Positions 13,000 through 23,639 of a stretch of DNA of 64,000 nt are shown here, piece after piece (the first letter of the stretch is position 1; each line of letters starts with the position of its first letter). Origin of the DNA: Epiperipatus broadwayi (taxonomy: Eukaryota > Onychophora > Udeonychophora > Euonychophora > Peripatidae); assembly GCA_028023455.1 (NCBI GenBank), contig JAQFVV010012394.1:21286900-21350899 (forward strand), written 5' to 3'. The notes below the pieces were generated by a model. It was not told where the DNA came from. It saw only the letters and a list, made by a program, of their open reading frames with translations, and searched no databases. Position numbers and translations under genes: made by a program.

Positions 13000-15444
13000 A
13001 TACTATAACATGATAGAACCCATCTTTCAATACTTCAGAAGTAAACTCACAACAAACAACCACTGGAAGATCCCAGAAAATTACTTTGGAAAACCTGAAA
13101 ATGAAACCCCCTATAAAATAGAAGATTTTGCAAGAATACTCACAACATTACAAAGCACTTGTCACCCAGGACCACCCGGATCCCAAAATTTGTACTAACT
13201 CATCTAAGTCAATTTACAAATAAATTACTATGTCAACTAGCAAATCAACTTTCACAAAAATTATATAATATACAAGGTCTAATCCCAATATCAATGGTCC
13301 CTTTCATGAAAAAAATAGAATCCATCTTGGAAATTACAAATTTAAGACCTATTTCAATGGAGCCATTGGGAATCAAAATTCTAGAAAAAGTACTAAAAGA
13401 AAAGATAGAACCCTACATCTTACCAATAATATCGGAACATCAATATGCTAAAAAAGGGTCTTCAATAGGCCAAGCAGCTCTAATATTTAAAACAATAGTA
13501 AATTCAACAATAAAAAGAAAAAAACATGGGCCCATGGTAGTACAATTGGATTTTGAGAGTGCCTTTGACTCTGTCCCCATCAACAAACTAATCAATCAAT
13601 TAAAGAAAACAAAAATACCAAGAACAATCTTATACACAATAGCCAACCTACTCCTAAATAGGGAGATACACATTACACTAAATGGAAGAACATCACCCAC
13701 TTTCCACCCTAACCAATCCATCCCCCAGGGATCTCCACTAAGTATACTACTCTTCACACTATACATAAACCCCCTACTTAAAAAAATCAAGGAAAAATTA
13801 CAAGGAATACAAATACCAAACACCAATATTTACATACCCTGTATAGCCTACATGGATGATGTTATGGTTTTTCTAACTTCAAAGAAACAACTACATACAC
13901 TCCAAAAAATAATAGAAGACTATACAACAAAATTTCATCTGAAAATAAATACTAATAAATCAGCTGTGTGGTCAATTTTTACTGGGAAAACCAACACACA
14001 AATATACCAAGGAAAACCAAATAAGTTTCTGGGTTTCCCATTTCATTTGGGAATGGGGCAGATGAGAAGAACAATACAAGACAAAATCTTAACACAAACA
14101 GAAAGAATCACAGACTCACTTGCTAAATCATACCTTTCTCTATACTCAAAGGTTGCTCTCTTCAACCAACTGATAATGACAAAAATCACATACTACCTAC
14201 CAGTGATAAAGTTCACCAAAAAATTTATATCAACAGTAAACTCCATGTGCAATAAACTACTTTGGAATAAAAAGGTGGTAGCCATTTCAATGAGGCAATT
14301 AAGCCAACCCACAAAACTAAATGGGCTTGGACTACATACAATTTCAACTTTTTGCACACAAAAAATAATAAACCTACTGATTACAACAATTACAAAGTTT
14401 CAAATATTCAAAAAATAATAGATATAATACCCACTGACCGACCACCTCCCAAAGACAACTATATAGCCACACTTTTAGACAGCATAAGAAATCAAAGAAA
14501 CAAAATAACTCTGTCTAACCCAATTAAATACACATACTGGCACATACATAGCCCAATAGAGCAGAACAACAAGATATCAACAACAAAATGGTCCTTGAAA
14601 TAAACAATGCACAACTCCTAACAAAATATAAAAATTGGTACCTGGAACCTAAATTCTTCGACTTCATAGTCAAAGTAAATCTGAATGCCTTGCCTACATC
14701 ACACTTCATCCATTTTAAAAGGTTCTTTACAAAAATAGATCCACTATGCAGATTGTGCCAAAGAGAAGAAGAAACACAACATCATTTTCTAAATGATTGT
14801 CTGGGCTTGGAAAAGGTAAGACAAATAATGATAAATAACTACCATCAGAAAGACACAACAATGGCAAAAATTCTCCAGGTGTACAAAAAAAATACAATCC
14901 CAACAATAAGAGCAGCGACATTTAGCTTGTATGCATATTGGTACACCAGATGTAAATTCGATTTCGACTACAATGCAAAACAAAACCTCAACACTTTCCA
15001 CCACAAGTTAGAAAAAATAAAAGAAAGGGATAACATGCTAGCACCACCAGATATTTTTGCTGCAACTTGGTCACTGTTTAAACTAAAATCAGCACTATAG
15101 TTGAAAATCAGCAAAAGAGATACAGAATAATACAGCTAAAAAAAAAAAAAAAAAGAACACAATACACCAAAACCAGCAGGACACACATGACAGGGTCCAT
15201 CAACATAATGTATATATAAAAAAAAATTAGACAAGCTGAATTCAGGCAACTTTTGATACCTTAAGAGTAGCAAAAACACAACATAAAGAACTCAAGAGAA
15301 AGCTTTTTCTCTCCTATATATCTGTGAACAAACTTATGCCCAACAGAACTGTTTAGACACAGGAACAGACTTATGCTTACTGTGTAAGCCCAATCTTACC
15401 TATGTAATCATTGGTTTTTAATCAATAAAGTATGCTTTGAAACA
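13000..15444 (+). mobile_element. Tx1/L1-like LINE, 5'-truncated, with 3' UTR
   Basis: The element starts inside the reverse transcriptase region, so the endonuclease and ORF1 are missing. The broken ORF occupies 13010-15100. The 3' UTR follows (15101 to about 15444), with an A16 run near 15137 and an AATAAA near 15422 in TCAATAAAGTATGC. I could not find a clean TSD: the 5' side is AT-rich and lies right after the TPE-3 copy. A-run position and signal suggest the true end is near 15444, but the boundary is soft. Confidence 0.7.
13010..15100 (+). pseudogene. Tx1/L1-clade ORF2 reverse transcriptase, broken by three frameshifts
   Basis: Three reading frames together give one RT protein. The first frame (13010-13198) ends at the conserved HPGP-x-G site and continues in another frame from about 13180 (IPKFVLTHLSQ). 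Visible RT motifs: NLRPISMEPLGIKILEKVL (motif 1), VVQLDFESAFDSV (motif A, catalytic Asp), IPQGSPLSILLFTLYINPLL (motif B), AYMDDVMVF (motif C, catalytic Asp pair) and FHLKINTNKSAVW (motif D). The thumb has LFNQLIMTKITYYLP and NKLLWNKK. A second shift lies near 14380 and a third near 14590. After these comes a C-terminal zinc-knuckle CRLCQREEETQHHFLNDC (CCHC spacing). The thumb and knuckle wording resembles Tx1/L1 rather than RTE. The catalytic residues are intact, but the frameshifts make it inactive. Confidence 0.85.
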
Positions 15445-15624
15445 TTATATATAATAATATTATTATTATGTTTATAATTTATATTATGTTTATGATTTGT
15501 GGTTTAAATTAATAATTCAGCATAATAATTTTAGAATTAAAGCCTTTATTTAATATTATGAATCAATGAATTGGACTTACTATGTTAAAAATATAAATTT
15601 ATAATATATTATATATGTGTGTAT

Positions 15625-16145
15625 TACAATCACTACTTGATTTCCAAGTGTCAAACTTTCTGTACTCATAACTTTGATGCTATCTACTTCAGATAAATAT
15701 ATTTATGATTATTACTAATTATTTATTAGTCTACAGATTATCATATCATTCCTAGCTCAGATATAACTGTTAAACTTCTATTAAGAATTAATATATTAAA
15801 TTATTTTAATTTGATATGAGGGTATTAAACTTTCTGTACTCCCAACTTTGACACCAGATACTTCAGATAAATATATTAATGCTTATTACTAATCATTTAT
15901 TAGGATAAAGATTATCATATCATTTCTAGCTCAGATATAACTCTTAAACTTCTATTAAGAATTAATATACAGTACTAAATTATTATTATTTGGTTCCCAA
16001 GTGTCAAACTTTCTGCACCCACAACTTTGACACCAGTCACTTCAGATAAATACATTAATGATTATTATTAATTATTTATTAATCTAGAGAATATCCCTAA
16101 TTCAGATTTATATTTTAAATCTTAGTTAAAGATTAATATATGTAA
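15625..16145 (+). repeat. Tandem repeat, three units of about 155-185 bp
   Basis: The units begin near 15648, 15831 and 16001. Each has the same order: a hairpin-forming start (GTGTCAAA ... TTTGACAC in the third unit, degraded in the first two), ACTTCAGATAAATA, GATTATTACTAATTATTTAT, TAGCTCAGATATAA and AAGATTAATATA. The third is somewhat shorter. Single diverged copies at 7268-7405 and 46058-46205 show that the unit also exists as a dispersed repeat. No coding frame spans the units. Confidence 0.8.
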
Positions 16146-16380
16146 GAGATTATGACTTGAGCTAACCAATAAATGCTATATCGGGGACCATTTCTGTTTT
16201 TCAAAAATATTTGTATCTTTTAAGAATGTGTGGCAAAGTAGAAGTTTTAACTATATCTTTAAAAAAATTACAATACAAGATTATTATTGTTTGTTTGAAA
16301 GTTTCTGGTGATGGTATTTTAGTAATAATTATATGTTGTACCATTTCAATCATCTAATATTAATTAGTAAATGTTTTCTG

Positions 16381-16976
16381 AAAATTTAAATTTTATTTAA
16401 ATTTTTCAAATACATTCAACTGTTAGTAATTGAACACAGGTTAGTACATAACAATATTTCAAGTAGTAGTATTCTCCTCTATTTTTCTGATATTGCTGGC
16501 CTAACCAGTGACAGTACTAGCATGGAGATAGATCTTTGAGGTGATGCTCTAACCAATTAGGTTAATTTAAGTCAATAAACATCACATGACCACCACCTCT
16601 TATGCTTGTGTATAACTGTTGTTAAAACAGGCAAAACTCATTATATGTATTTTCACACACAGCAAGCTAAAGTAATCAATAGATGCCAGAAGGCTTGTGC
16701 ATAAAATCCCCATCTAGTGCCTACTCATCCAATATCCTCAGACTAGTTTCTGGCTTGTGGCTTATAGGTTAATTTAAAGTGGCACTCTAATCAACTAGGT
16801 TATTCTTCTTAAATTTATTATTCATGAATTTAAAAGTCTAGGTTTGATTTCCATGCTAACACTATCACAAGTCAGACTGACAGCACTTGAAAAGAAAAAA
16901 TAATACTACTACTCAAAACAATGTGTTACTAACAGTTGAATATATTTGAAAAGTTTAAATAAAGTTTAAATTTTTT
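16381..16976. repeat. Large imperfect palindrome with a TPE-4 insert in its loop
   Basis: The left arm 16381-16570 and right arm 16765-16976 are inverted copies. For example CATTCAACTGTTAGTAA near 16415 pairs with TTACTAACAGTTGAATA near 16925. AGTAGTAGTATT pairs with AATACTACTACT. GTACTAGCATGGAGAT pairs with ATTTCCATGCTAACAC. Read on the minus strand, the left arm has a tRNA-like start (AACCTAATTGGTTAGAGCAT). The loop is occupied by a foldback fragment with its own 13-bp TSD, so the palindrome is older than that insert. Confidence 0.7.
16571..16764 (-). mobile_element. TPE-4 copy truncated at the end away from the tail, 13-bp TSD
   Basis: Bounded by TAGGTTAATTTAA at 16558-16570 and 16765-16777 (13/13). 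It begins with the family tail in antisense (AAACATCACATGACCACCAC), then the first inverted repeat and the start of the core (AATATCCTCAGACTAGTTTC). It stops before the second inverted repeat. Only the end far from the tail is lost, as in LINE-type 5' truncation. Confidence 0.8.
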
Positions 16977-17423
16977 TAAAGATATTTAACAGTTGATATC
17001 AGATTATAGACATAATTAAACATACAAGTACTACTAGAATCCTTATATTTTAAAGATATATTTGTAAATAAAATTATAGTATCTCATCTAAAGCAATTGT
17101 TTTATTTCAAATGATTAAAACTAATTACTTAAAATCAAACCATAATAAAGATAATAAGACTGGTACAGTAAGTTGTTTCTTTTTTTTAAATATATATATA
17201 ATTAATAGAGAAAAGCTAGAATCCTATATAGATAAAATACTTTTTTATTGACATATAGCAGTGATTAGAATAAAAATAGATAAATAAAACCATATAGGTA
17301 AGTTATTAATTATATCACTATTATTCTATTTACATAATTAAATTTTATTTTACGAAGTGCAGACAGTTGAAATTGAAATTAAATTGAGACTGCAAATCTC
17401 ATGCGTGCTTGTTATAATGCTTA

Positions 17424-17459
17424 TCTGACAGCCAATCAGATGTTATGATGGCTGTCAGA
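17424..17459. repeat. Short perfect hairpin, 10-bp stem
   Basis: TCTGACAGCC at 17424-17433 is the exact reverse complement of GGCTGTCAGA at 17450-17459, with a 16-nt loop. It sits in the relatively GC-rich 17390-17500 patch just before a LINE relic. Function unknown. Confidence 0.55.
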
Positions 17460-17532
17460 ATGACAATAATAGTTTGTCGTGATATTTCCAGAGTCCACCA
17501 CTTTATCATTGTTTAAAGATATCAACCATAAT

Positions 17533-18352
17533 TTTAGATTGCAATTTATGGATAATAAGAGAATATCCAAAATGGTATTTAATTAGGCTATGAATAAAGG
17601 ACAGGCAACAAAATGGGTGAGAAAGGTAGGAGGGTACACAGAAGGTTTGGATAAAGACTTTATGTCAGTATACTTATACAAAAGGTGGAATGATTGTGTT
17701 AAGAGAATTGTTGAGTGTTATAGTGGCAACGAATGGGATAGAAGAGTAGATGCTTTAATAAAAAATAGGGAGTTGGAGAGATGGAGAACTAATATGGAGA
17801 ATAAAAAGAGTTTAAATATATATAGAAGTAGACAGAATATTGGGGGCGAATTAATTTATGATAATAGCGAGGAAAGTAGACTACTGTTTAAGGCTTGAAC
17901 AAGATCTTTAGCAACAAGGGAATATACACATAAATGGGTGATTTAGTTTGCAAGTTATATAAGGAAGGCATAGAAAATATTAGGCATCTGTTAATGTAAA
18001 TGCCTGAAAGCAGAAAGAGTACAAATAATGAAGTTGTGGAAAAATAAATATAGACATAATGATTATACCAAAAGTGAGGTTTTTGGTTTTTATGCTGGGT
18101 TTGGAAAAAGATAAGGGGGATTTAGATATAAAGACCATGGAATTGACAACGATTATATTGTGGAAATGGGATGAAACAAGATAAAGAAGAATATGGGAAA
18201 AATTTAGAGTGGGGAATGGCAAGGGAAGATGGCTAACAGGTTTCTCTGGGCATAGTAGCTGAGCAATCCCTGACTCCGAAAAAGGAGAAGCCACAGTGCA
18301 TCGCATCGCTATGCAAAGCAATTGTGCTATTGTTGATATATCGCAACAAAAA
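17533..18352 (+). mobile_element. LINE of a third family (LINE-C), C-terminal fragment and 3' end
   Basis: The reading frame at 17590-17898 (QATKWVRKVGGYTEGLDKDF, then VECYSGNEWDRRVDALIKNR) is colinear with the longer copy at 54785-56108. Homology begins near 17533 (RLQFMDNKRI equivalent, partly out of frame), so it is 5'-truncated. After a stop, the zinc-knuckle part is decayed. The 3' segment (TTTCTCTGGGCATAGTAGCT, then GGAGAAGCCACAGTGCATCG) matches the other two copies and ends in CATCG-like repeats. I do not assign it to a named clade. Confidence 0.75.
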
Positions 18353-18359
18353 AAAATAA

Positions 18360-19183
18360 TTATTTAGATTCAAATAGCAATTTATTACATTTTCTCTCTT
18401 TTTCTTAAAGTCTTTTTTTTTAACAATTTAAAAAGAGCAATCAGGAGCAGATGTAACTGTAAAGACCAACGTCACACGATGCATATTAATTATTTAGAAT
18501 GCATTAATACTTAATCAATACACTAAAACAAAAGATTTGAAACTAGGCAAGATATATTACCCATTAAAAGACTGTAATGTGAACCAATTATTAATGAAAG
18601 AAAGTGTTTTAAAAATTTACGTTATGAAACTTGATTATATGATTTATATATTTTTTCATTGTTATCACTTTCATATCTAGAGAGAAGTTATCTTTTTTAA
18701 CCTGCTTATATATTTAGTTTTCTTGATGGGAAGGAAAAAAGAAATTTCAAACAATTCAACATACTTTTTTTTTTTTAAAAAAAAAGAACTAAAAAAAAGT
18801 AAATTGTTTTAATTATTTTGAAGTTAACCATATTAGAATTTCTCCAAGTGAGATTTATCTTTTTCTTTTTCATCTAAGAGCAAAAATAACATCTATTTAA
18901 GGACAGCTTTCCTTTCTTCAAAGGCAGCACATCTGTTGACGGTGTCACAGAGTTTCAGCTCCGATTTAAATTAATTAATTATTTTGTAAAATGGTTTAAC
19001 TGGATTGTTTTTTTATTTTTTAAAAAGAATAAAAATTCAGTTACAAAGAAAATTTTTTTTTTTAATTTCAAAGTAATTTTTGTTTGATAAAACTATTTAA
19101 CGAATTATACTTTATATATTTAAAAATATATAATATACTGTAATACATGTTGATAATAAAATTAAATGTAAAACTGTTGATAC
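18360..19183. other. AT-rich stretch with one GC-richer patch (about 18898-18964)
   Basis: Mostly poly-A/T. The patch CAGCACATCTGTTGACGGTG and its surroundings stand out in base composition and are preceded by a CT-rich run ending in AAAG. On the plus strand it can read AAHLLTVSQSFSSDLN followed by a stop. This could be a small exon, a conserved element or chance. Confidence 0.3.
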
Positions 19184-19302
19184 CGTCAAGCGTTGTTAGC
19201 CAAGAGGTCAGCGAAGCCGCCTTGCAAGCAAGCAGTTGGTTGCAGACGGTTGTTGCGGGTTCTCCTCCCGGCAGATGCTATGACATATGGAAAAAAAATA
19301 AA
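19184..19302 (+). mobile_element. SINE-1 (tRNA-derived), copy 1
   Basis: A body of about 105 bp has a Pol III box A-like segment (TTAGCCAAGAGGTCAGC) and a box B-like segment (GGGTTCTCCTCCC), and ends GATGCTATGACATATGG plus a run of eight A. Compared with the other copies, the variable region is enlarged. The ends pair (GTCAAGCG with TGCTATGAC) as in the other copies. No TSD was recognised. Confidence 0.75.
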
Positions 19303-19309
19303 TATATTG

Positions 19310-20279
19310 AGCAAAAATTGAAGGAGGAGAGTTATAAGTGAGATGGCGATGTTATTTCTTAGTAGTGTAAACACATGGTTATATTTTTAACATTAAGCAT
19401 ATTAAATAAATATTTGCAATATATAATAATGAATTTAAAAAAGAGAGGGGAGGGTAATTAAATCACTACGGCAGCTTCCAAAATATCTATTAGTGCATAA
19501 ACTTGGTCTCTCATTTTAGCATTACTTATTATTTTAAAAAAAAGTTTTACAATTGCTAAATGTGGGATTAAAGATTAATACCATCTTAGAATCTAGAATG
19601 TTAAAATAATAAAGTAGACATTTTATATAGGGGCGGGGGGGGGGGAGAGACTTTTACAAATGCTATCAATGACCATTATTATTATTGTTTGTATATGCAA
19701 TTAAAATCAATAATAACAGGTGACTTAATATGAGAGGGGGTATTCTATTATTAAGATGATTCATCATCTCTTCACCTTCATGATTTTAGGGCATATAAAA
19801 GATCTATATTTGAAAAGTATCCTTTTAAAGAAAATATTAGTAATAAGAACTTTGCCATTCATTTTAATTAAAAAGAAAATATCTGTTCCAAATACCAATA
19901 GCAACCATCTTATAATGTATTTGTTGGTGAATATCAGAAAAGATTAAATGACATTTGATGTAGTATTTTTTATTTATATCTGGTATGCCATGCATTCAGT
20001 GTATTTTTAAAACATGTGCACTTGTAAATTGTAAAAATTATGGTCATTCCTTAGTGAAATATGGAATTTAGTTATCTGCCAAAAGTCAGATTACTATTTC
20101 ATTCCAGATCTCCTCTCCATTCTTTTTAGTTCTTGCTATCCTCTTTAAAATCAGTTATATTTAAAGTTAAAACTTTACCATATTTTATTTCTTCGTTTTC
20201 TGACACCTTCAATAATTCTTTCATAATTTTCTACCTATAAATACATATGCAATCCATTTTTTTACATACTAGTCTTTGT
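19310..20279. other. AT-rich stretch, nothing recognisable
   Basis: Contains a G-rich homopolymer near 19630-19645 and short ORFs of chance length. No domain or repeat match was noticed. Confidence 0.4.
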
Positions 20280-20287
20280 TTGATAAC

Positions 20288-20374
20288 CATCACTAAACAT
20301 CACATGATCACTATTCCTTATTGATTAATCTGGTTTAACACTGGGTGGCACTACTGTATGGAGAGTTTTGTCTC
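20288..20374 (-). mobile_element. TPE-4 mini copy, 87 bp, 8-bp TSD
   Basis: Starts with the antisense tail (ACTAAACATCACATGATCAC) and ends in the inverted-repeat segment GGGTGGCACTACTGTATGGA plus GAGTTTTG. It is flanked by TTGATAAC at 20280-20287 and 20375-20382. The palindromic body is absent, as in the 1662 and 37298 copies. Confidence 0.7.
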
Positions 20375-20984
20375 TTGATAACTCTATAGATAAATTGAGT
20401 TATTTGAAACAGATAGCAATTACATATTTAAAATATTATACAGCAATAAAGCATGCAATGAAAACCTAAGGTATTCAAATCGATAGAGAGTAGGCTAAAT
20501 TTTGGTAAACCCAATTATTTTACAAAACATTTGTAGAATATAAGAAGATGCAAAAATAAGATAAAACACATAATGACATCTTGTAGTTTTGCTCTTACCA
20601 TTTTCATTCATGATTATACATTGCTTGTTGTAGTGTAATGTAGATTGGTGAAGTCTAGAAATCAAGATGTTCTAAAAAAAATAATAAAAAGTGGTATAAT
20701 ACATATTTATATGTTTTAAAATATATACCCAAAAATATTATGAAAAAAATTTAGCAGAACAATATTTTTCTTAGTTGTTCATTATTTTAAAAGGATATAA
20801 ATTATACTTTAAAACTGAATCATTGTACCTGCCATCAGATACTAGTAAAAATTACTATATTTTATAAACCATGCATTTTATGTCATATATAAACAAATAA
20901 AAATTTCCCTCTTACATATGTTAATACTTGGATATAATTTGCTATTAATAACGATTATTTTATTAAAAAAAAGATGCATGGGTT

Positions 20985-21055
20985 GTCACAAACTTCACTT
21001 CTGATTCTCAAACTTCATATGAACTCATTAGCAATAAACCATTGTTTATTTATGC
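20985..21055 (+). mobile_element. SINE-2 3' fragment
   Basis: The segment CTCAAACTTCATATGAACTC followed by AGCAATAAACCATT matches the conserved 3' half of SINE-2 (see 36172-36300). No tRNA-like head remains. Confidence 0.5.
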
Positions 21056-21117
21056 ATCATTATAATAGCTTTTTAAAAAATTGTTTTGACTAAATTGATT
21101 ATTTTTGGTATCAAGTA

Positions 21118-21670
21118 CTTTTTTCTTACCACATTTATCCTATCTAGTGTACATTTTAGTAATCAATAAATCCTTATTGAGTTCTGCCCTAATCAATATC
21201 TCCTGACTAGTTTCTAGCTTTTGAATTTAATCACTAAGGAGATTTAGATATTAGACAAGTATACTTGATTCTTTTAGATCTAATATACTTTTTCTCTTAC
21301 ATCCATCTTTTACTTTTTGTTTTACTATCAAACTATTAGATCAAACTTAAAAACATATTAATGTTTGCAATCTAAGCCAACTTGTTTATAGAGTTATAAT
21401 CTACATAATGTAGTTTCCTTAGTTTTTTAATAACTATAGTCACAGTTATTCCATGGCTAGGATTGATATAAATCAATTAGACATCACTTGACACTAATTT
21501 ACATAATTTTTTTCAGTAGCGAGTTCTTTTTTTTTCTTATCATATTTATGGCATCTAGTGTAAGTTTTTATAATCAATAAATGCCAGTTGTATTGGATAG
21601 GGCAGGTCTGGATAGAAATTTATTAAGCACAATAATCTGTCATCTAATGATTTCTAAATCTTCCAATAGG
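21118..21670 (-). mobile_element. TPE-4-related copies, subfamily b (two adjacent fragments)
   Basis: The first fragment, 21118-21478, starts with a subfamily inverted repeat (CTTACCACATTTATCCTATC...) and carries the core CTGACTAGTTTCTAGCTTTT. Its inner region is also seen at 44150-44310 and 59080-59240. The second, 21479-about 21670, starts with a tail-like AGACATCACTTGACACTAAT and repeats CATATTTATGGCATCTAGTG. The boundary between them is by homology only, and no clear TSD was found. Confidence 0.55.
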
Positions 21671-22620
21671 TGGCATACAGTGAGAAAAGAGGAATTTACT
21701 GCTTAATGGCATGGCTAAGTTGGTATCATAAAGCCTGAATGTATTTATATATATATTGAAAGTCTAAAGTTTCAACATGGCATGTACTTAAAAAAAATTT
21801 CTCAAAAAGGTTCCATTAAGGAATGAAAGCTGGATATATTAATAATTTTTTTAGTTATATTGAATTGTCTATTTCAGTTTTATTTTAAATTGATTGTTTT
21901 TAATTTTATGGATAAATTTTAACATTGAAATTTGATCATTTAAAGTACTTAAATATATATATTGCTTATTTATCTTAATTTGCGATACATTTTTAGAATT
22001 CTTACATTTCATTTATAATAAAGTTATGATTCATTATTATAACTTGATCCATTTGTGATCACAATATTTAAGGCTTTTACAATTTCATTTGAAGTCAAAA
22101 AAATCTCATAATTTTGATTCTAACTGAAATGTTATAATTTTAAAAATATTATTATGTGTATGAAATTTTAATAAACAGATAAAGTAAATGATTTTTTTTA
22201 TCAAAAAATTATGATTTAGAAAGTACAACAAAAAATGCCATTGACATATGTTTCATACTTACGCATTAGTTTGGCAATGATGAAAGTCATTGGAACAAAC
22301 AAATACTGTACCTATATAAAGACCAAATTAAACATATTTACAATGTTGTAAAAAGAAAATGAATTAGTTTTGTAAGTGAATATTAGATATTCTGATGAGA
22401 AGAAAGTTATTAGTCAATATGCTGATTTTGCTGCTAATTTTAAAGCCAAACAATGGTAGTGTTTCATTCGGGATTGTCGAAAGAGATTAGCTATTTTGCA
22501 AAAGATTACGGTTTAAGGTTTTATAAATGAACAGAATTGCATGATAAAATATATGTATATTATATATTTTTTGGTTTGGTTACCATTTGCAATAAATTTA
22601 GATTGTTAAAAGTTTATTTG

Positions 22621-22845
22621 TTGGAAGATCATTTCTTAAAAAAAAAAAATGTAAATGCATGTTTGTTTCATTTCCACTAAATAAAGTTATAGACGATCAT
22701 TTTTCAAATTAAAAAATCTTTATGAGTTTAATCGGTGGAAGATAATTTCTCACAAAAAATATAAATGCATGTTAGTGGATGTTTGTACCATTTTCTATAA
22801 ATAAAACTAGAGGTCGTCCTTTTTTCCAAATAAATATTGCCAGAC
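22621..22845 (+). repeat. Two-unit tandem duplication, about 114 bp per unit
   Basis: Unit 1 (22621-22734) and unit 2 (22735-about 22845) share TTGGAAGATCATTTCT/GTGGAAGATAATTTCT, TAAATGCATGTT, ATAAA and CGTCCTTTTT/CGATCATTTTT blocks in order. The divergence shows that the duplication is not recent. No coding content. Confidence 0.65.
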
Positions 22846-23046
22846 TAATATGTAAGTGAAATCTCATCGCTGGACTAATAAGTAGGTATCATTTCAGAAG
22901 TGTATGATTTAGTAGAAGTTTGAAGTATATCTAAATATATATATATGTGTGTGTGTAAAGTTTAGTTTATCTAAAAATGTGTATATTCAGTTAAATGATA
23001 ACAAGTGTTATGTATGTCTTACTTACTCAAAAAGAGAAGCGTGTAT

Positions 23047-23151
23047 TGTCAAGCGTTGGTGGACGAAAGATCAACACAGCCGCCTTAGAAGCAGTTGCCC
23101 CGGGTTAGCGGGTTCGCTTCCCGGCCGATGCTATGACACATGAAAAAAAAA
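23047..23151 (+). mobile_element. SINE-1 copy 2, intact, with 19-bp TSD
   Basis: A tRNA-like body at 23047-23142 has box B GGGTTCGCTTCCC near 23109. The ends TGTCAAGCG and TGCTATGACA pair over nine positions with a bulge. An A-run follows. It is flanked by AAAAAGAGAAGCGTGTATT at 23029-23047 and 23147-23165 (the A's overlap the tail). Only box A is weak in this copy (GGTGGACGAAAGATC). This is the best-bounded SINE in the window and evidence for LINE-type retroposition. Confidence 0.9.
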
Positions 23152-23559
23152 GAGAAGCGTGTATTTCAAAAAGCATCCATAATGAGAAGTTGGTCTGGCA
23201 TTTTTGCTAATGATGATTGTGATATGATAGAGATAAGTTGAAAGATGCATTAGTAAAAAAAAACCCATATATATAGTATTTGAATTGAGCTTGGGGAGTA
23301 GATTTATATAAGGCAGAATCTAAATGATTAAGAAAAAAAAATAATTATAGGCATTCGAGATGGAAATTTCAAAAGAGAGAAAAATAGTAGCAGAGACCAT
23401 GGATATCATTCAAAAGCAGTGAGAAGCATACCCTTTGGGTATAAATTTAAAAAATAATAATTTTCATTTTATTGTTAAGAGTTAGTGGGCAAATGGTTAA
23501 AAGAAATTCCATTTCACCCAAGATTGGCTTCAGATTTTGTAGATATTTATATATCAATT

Positions 23560-23625
23560 AGTATGGTTGCCCACTTGCAGATTTACAAGTAGTCTTTATC
23601 ATCTGAGCTATAGTTACCGTGAGAT
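23560..23625 (-). mobile_element. tRNA-like relic, tRNA-Thr(UGU)-like
   Basis: On the minus strand the sequence reads ACTATAGCTCAGATGATAAA (box A-like D arm), then an anticodon arm ACTACTTGTAAATCTGCA with a TGT anticodon position, then a degraded T-arm region. It is too degraded for a functional tRNA gene and is most likely an old tRNA-derived SINE or pseudogene. Confidence 0.4.
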
Positions 23626-23639
23626 TCACCCCCCCCCCT

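Noticed and set aside
13596-13826. Minus-strand frame inside the Tx1-like LINE
   Set aside because: Antisense shadow of RT motifs A and B.
15625-16145. CRISPR array
   Set aside because: Units are about 155-185 bp without a short repeat/spacer pattern, and the genome is eukaryotic.
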